Shown piece by piece: positions 12,938 through 15,208 of a stretch of 15,208 nucleotides of DNA. The notes beneath the pieces were generated by a model. That model had not been told where the DNA came from. It was given only the letters and a program-made list of their open reading frames with translations, and made no database searches. Made by a program: the position numbers and the translations under genes. Each line of letters starts with the position of its first letter. Position 1 is the stretch's first letter. This DNA is from Aquirufa sp. (lineage in GTDB: Bacteria; Bacteroidota; Bacteroidia; Cytophagales; Spirosomataceae): contig JAURHT010000038.1 in the NCBI GenBank assembly GCA_030833145.1, positions 1-15,208 of the forward strand, in the 5' to 3' direction.

Positions 12938-14335
12938 ATGACGGCTATCATTGCATTATCACTTCTAGGTATTTTAAATTTATTCTTAGGCTTTTGGCTT
13001 TCGAGAAAAACCATCCAAGCGGCGACCCTATTGTTCTTAGCGGGCAGTATGGCTTTGACGGCTATGGATTGGAACCACGAAATGTTATGGTATGGACATA
13101 TGTTCCACACCACCAATACCTCCATCAGCTTCAGCTTAATCATTCAATTAGCGGCCTTTATGGTGGTTAGTTTTTCCAAAGGCTTTGGCATCGACGAAGA
13201 GCATACCCATCCAGCTGAATACTACGCGATTCTATTGTTCTCGGTTGTAGGGGCTATTTTAATGGTTTCATTCGACCACTTGATCATGTTCTTTGTAGGC
13301 TTAGAAATCCTTTCCGTAGCGATGTATGTGTTAACGGGTTCAGACAAACGTAATTTACGCTCGAACGAGGCAGCCTTGAAATACTTCTTAATGGGCTCCT
13401 TCGCGACTGGTATTTTGCTTTTCGGAATCACTTTAGTATACGGCGCAACACGCTCTTTCTACCTGGTTAATATAGCTCAAGCTATCGCAAATACACCACC
13501 AGAATCAACTCCAGTCTTTTTATCGATCGGGGTATTATTGATTTTAGTCGGATTCTTATTTAAAATTTCAGCGGCACCTTTCCACTTCTGGACTCCAGAT
13601 GTATACGAAGGAGCACCTACGATCTTCACGATGTTTATGTCGACGGTGGTGAAAGCGGCGAGTTTTGCAGCCTTGTTCCAATTGCTTTCGGGTCCTTTCG
13701 GTACAATGTACGGAACGTGGGTATATCCTATCTATTATGTGAGTATGTTGACGCTTTTAGTCGGAAATGTCACGGCGGCTTACCAACAATCGGCGAAACG
13801 CATGTTAGCTTATTCGAGTATTTCGCACGCGGGTTATATGTTGTTAACAGTGAGTGCAAATCAAGCGAGCACGCAGTCTACCATCTTGTATTATTCATTA
13901 TCCTATACTTTAGCGACTATCGTTGCTTTTGGTGTGGTGATGTTAGTAGCGGAGTACCAAACAGGGCGCACCGAGAAACCAGAGAACTTCAGTTCTTTCG
14001 AAGGTTTAGCGAAGCAAAATCCGGGTTTAGCTTTCTGCTTTACCATCGCCTTATTGTCATTAGCGGGGATTCCGTTGACGGCAGGATTTTGGGGTAAATT
14101 CTTCGTCTTCTCTGACATCTTTAATCGCCACGTTTACTACCCAGTGATCTTAGCGATTGTCATGTCTGCGGTAGGTGTATATTATTACTTCAAAGGAATT
14201 ATCGCGATCTACTTCAAAGAAGGAGATATCGAACGCATCGAATTACCGGGATTAGTGAAGTTCGCGATGTGGGCTTGCACCCTAGGTACCTTGTTATTAG
14301 GTGTGTATCCAAGCATCGTTAAAAATCTCTTTTAA
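12938..14335 (+). CDS. nuoN: NADH-quinone oxidoreductase subunit N
   Basis: Third MrpD-like pump subunit of complex I, the one nearest the connection to NuoA/J/K. It has 465 aa, slightly short but within the family range, with about 14 membrane helices. Key residues are E123 (FVGLEILSVAMYVL), K209 (FLFKISAAPFHFWTPDVYEG), K239 (STVVKAASFAA) and K387 (TAGFWGKFFVF), plus the AKRMLAYSSISHAGYM block at 286-301. It is the last nuo gene, and the gtrA-like gene starts 9 nt after its stop. Confidence 0.96.
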   Translation: MTAIIALSLLGILNLFLGFWLSRKTIQAATLLFLAGSMALTAMDWNHEMLWYGHMFHTTNTSISFSLIIQLAAFMVVSFSKGFGIDEEHTHPAEYYAILLFSVVGAILMVSFDHLIMFFVGLEILSVAMYVLTGSDKRNLRSNEAALKYFLMGSFATGILLFGITLVYGATRSFYLVNIAQAIANTPPESTPVFLSIGVLLILVGFLFKISAAPFHFWTPDVYEGAPTIFTMFMSTVVKAASFAALFQLLSGPFGTMYGTWVYPIYYVSMLTLLVGNVTAAYQQSAKRMLAYSSISHAGYMLLTVSANQASTQSTILYYSLSYTLATIVAFGVVMLVAEYQTGRTEKPENFSSFEGLAKQNPGLAFCFTIALLSLAGIPLTAGFWGKFFVFSDIFNRHVYYPVILAIVMSAVGVYYYFKGIIAIYFKEGDIERIELPGLVKFAMWACTLGTLLLGVYPSIVKNLF

Positions 14336-14344
14336 TCCTGGCCT

Positions 14345-14839
14345 TTGAGCGACAAGAAAGCCCCCCTCTTTAATCAGAAAGACTTATTCGCCTACTTCGT
14401 GGTGGCTGGATTAGGGGCTTGTGTTCAACTGCTCGCTGGCGGATTAATCAAGGATTGGTTCCGCGTCTCGTATGAGGATTCCATTCTCCCTGCTTATTTC
14501 ATTGCCTTAGTAGTGGGTTTTTTCCTAACCAAACTGTTTGCTTTTAACGCACGCCAAAGCCAGCAAACCAGACGCGAGATGTTCAAGTATGTCCTGGTCG
14601 CCAGCTTTTCAGGCATCATTACCTGGCTTTTCAGTACGATTCCTTACGAATTCATTCACGCGCATCATCCTGATCTCTTTTTTGCCATTCCATATTCGGT
14701 CAAAAAATTAAATATTACCCAAATAGGCACAACCCTTCACGGTATGGGTTACAGCTTTGTCTCAAATTACATCTTGCACAAGACCTTTACCTTCAAATCA
14801 AGCGGCTTTTACGATCGCTTCAAAGACCTAATAAAATAG
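14345..14839 (+). CDS. GtrA-family membrane protein
   Basis: A 164-aa protein with four predicted membrane helices at about 14-32, 47-67, 82-99 and 126-145. The layout and the ends of helices 2 and 4 (GFFLTKLFAFNAR and SFVSNYILHKTFTFKS) match the GtrA-like family, members of which are thought to help flip polyprenyl-linked sugars across the inner membrane for cell-surface glycosylation. The start is TTG at 14345; there is no in-frame ATG before residue 79, so TTG is required for helices 1 and 2. It is 9 nt after nuoN and so probably read through from the nuo operon, although nothing connects it to respiration. No glycosyltransferase partner is in the window. Confidence 0.82.
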   Translation: MSDKKAPLFNQKDLFAYFVVAGLGACVQLLAGGLIKDWFRVSYEDSILPAYFIALVVGFFLTKLFAFNARQSQQTRREMFKYVLVASFSGIITWLFSTIPYEFIHAHHPDLFFAIPYSVKKLNITQIGTTLHGMGYSFVSNYILHKTFTFKSSGFYDRFKDLIK

Positions 14840-14854
14840 GACTTATCTAATTTA

Positions 14855-14870
14855 GACCTTTTCTAAGGTC
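14855..14870 (+). terminator. Hairpin after gtrA, possible terminator
   Basis: GACCTT (14855-14860), loop TTCT, AAGGTC (14865-14870) is a perfect 6-bp stem starting 15 nt after the gtrA stop. No T-tract follows, so it is not a standard intrinsic terminator. It overlaps an alternative pairing, TCTAA/TTAGA/TCTAA (14846-14866), and is followed by the 14-bp palindrome AATTCTTAAGAATT at 14873-14886. It is the best candidate for the end of the nuo transcript. Confidence 0.35.
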
Positions 14871-14921
14871 GCAATTCTTAAGAATTCCTAAGCCGATTAA
14901 AGCCTCCAGGAGCCGTTTTTC

Positions 14922-14959
14922 AAAAAAAATAAACCATTCCTTAAAAAAATCTTAAAAAA
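14922..14959. promoter_or_regulatory. Helically phased A-tracts upstream of the lipoprotein promoter
   Basis: Runs of 8, 7 and 6 A lie at 14922-14929, 14943-14949 and 14954-14959. Their centres are about 20.5 and 10.5 bp apart, that is two turns and one turn of B-DNA, an arrangement expected to bend DNA. The last ends 13 nt before the TTTG box and could act like an UP element. Confidence 0.5.
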
Positions 14960-14972
14960 TTATTTGCATTTA

Positions 14973-15003
14973 TTTGTACTTATAAAATAATGCCGTAGAT
15001 TTG
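14973..15003 (+). promoter_or_regulatory. Consensus Bacteroidota promoter (TTTG-N19-TAGATTTG)
   Basis: TTTG at 14973-14976 and TAGATTTG at 14996-15003 are separated by exactly 19 nt, the textbook spacing for the Bacteroidota primary sigma factor. It is the only promoter in the window with both boxes perfect. Transcription should start about 15009-15011, leaving a leader of about 20 nt that is A-rich just before the ATG at 15031, as in highly expressed genes of this phylum. Confidence 0.85.
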
Positions 15004-15030
15004 TAGCTCAAACCTTAAACAAAATAAGAA

Positions 15031-15207
15031 ATGAAAAAAGTATTCGCTCTAGCTCTCGTTGCTGCAGTGGTAACTTTAGCATCTTGTGGTGAGAAGAAAG
15101 CAGAAGCTTCTGCTGACACTGTTGCTGTTGATTCTGCTGCTGCTGCTGCTCCAGCTGATTCTGCTGCTGCTGACACTGCTGCTGCTGACACTGCTGCTGC
15201 TAAATAA
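15031..15207 (+). CDS. Small Ala-rich lipoprotein (58 aa)
   Basis: The ATG at 15031 opens a 58-residue frame ending with TAA at 15205-15207. Residues 1-18 are a lipoprotein signal peptide with lipobox LASC, so C19 would be lipidated and the mature protein has 40 residues. After a charged stretch (GEKKAEA) comes a low-complexity part rich in Ala (mostly GCT codons), with Asp-Ser or Asp-Thr pairs at residues 29, 34, 43, 48 and 53 and a final Lys. The strong promoter and uniform codon choice suggest high expression. Similar tiny Ala/Asp lipoproteins occur in Cytophagales, as far as I recall, but I know no function. Too short for many gene callers, it may be missing from annotations. Confidence 0.85.
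   Translation: MKKVFALALVAAVVTLASCGEKKAEASADTVAVDSAAAAAPADSAAADTAAADTAAAK
15157..15201 (+). repeat. 15-bp tandem repeat coding DSAAA-DTAAA-DTAAA
   Basis: Three in-frame 15-bp units. The last two (15172-15186 and 15187-15201) are identical copies of gacactgctgctgct, and the first (15157-15171) differs at the first two codons. The repeat makes length variation by slippage likely. Confidence 0.9.
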
Positions 15208-15208
15208 T

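Noticed and set aside
14840..15030. tRNA, small RNA or hidden gene in the 191-bp gap before the lipoprotein
   Set aside because: No cloverleaf and no open frame with coding character; the sequence is explained by dyads, A-tracts and a promoter.
1..15208. CRISPR array, insertion sequence, phage or toxin-antitoxin/defence genes
   Set aside because: No repeat-spacer pattern, transposase, integrase or terminal inverted repeats; codon and base use look uniform and the gene content is housekeeping.

Overview
The window looks like ordinary chromosome from a member of the Bacteroidota, most likely of the order Cytophagales. The evidence is promoters of the Bacteroidota type (TAnnTTTG, in one case with a TTTG box 19 nt upstream), almost no Shine-Dalgarno sequences and A-rich leaders instead, Bacteroidota-type gene content (a DUF2480 protein, a long-form IspH, an ExoX-like exonuclease) and moderate GC content. 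The genus cannot be fixed from the sequence alone. I see no mobile element, CRISPR array, tRNA, rRNA or clear sign of horizontal transfer.

Region 1 (1-3242, + strand) is a compact housekeeping operon. It holds the last codons of rpmH (ribosomal protein L34), rnpA (RNase P protein), a secreted S41/CtpA-type protease, tsaB (t6A tRNA modification) and a DUF2480 protein. Genes overlap or nearly touch after the rpmH-rnpA spacer. Region 2 (3245-5459) is a fructosamine-kinase-type gene with its own near-leaderless promoter, meeting ispH on the opposite strand; the two stop ends overlap by 26 bp. Region 3 (5524-7580, + strand) holds a conserved protein of unknown function, xth (exonuclease III), a thioredoxin-like [2Fe-2S] ferredoxin, and a PD-(D/E)XK nuclease-like protein whose C-terminus carries a likely sliding-clamp-binding motif. 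Region 4 (7563-9109) is a divergent pair, a YjjG-type HAD nucleotidase (-) and an ExoX-like DEDDh exonuclease (+), separated by two back-to-back promoters that form a perfect inverted repeat.

Region 5 (9120-14839, + strand) encodes the proton-pumping membrane arm of respiratory complex I, nuoK-nuoL-nuoM-nuoN, followed by a GtrA-family membrane protein. No nuoA-J genes lie immediately upstream, so this module stands apart and has its own promoter and structured leader. nuoL carries an in-frame TAA at 10375-10377 that splits an otherwise intact 627-codon frame into two pieces; this is the most striking anomaly here. Region 6 (14840-15208) has a dyad cluster, phased A-tracts, a textbook Bacteroidota promoter and a 58-residue Ala-rich lipoprotein gene too short for most gene callers.

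Functionally this is housekeeping: translation and RNA processing, isoprenoid synthesis, DNA repair and nucleotide clean-up, and respiration. I did not find a clear new multi-gene system. The items most worth checking are the interrupted nuoL, the clamp-tethered nuclease candidate, the mirror-image divergent promoter and the small lipoprotein.
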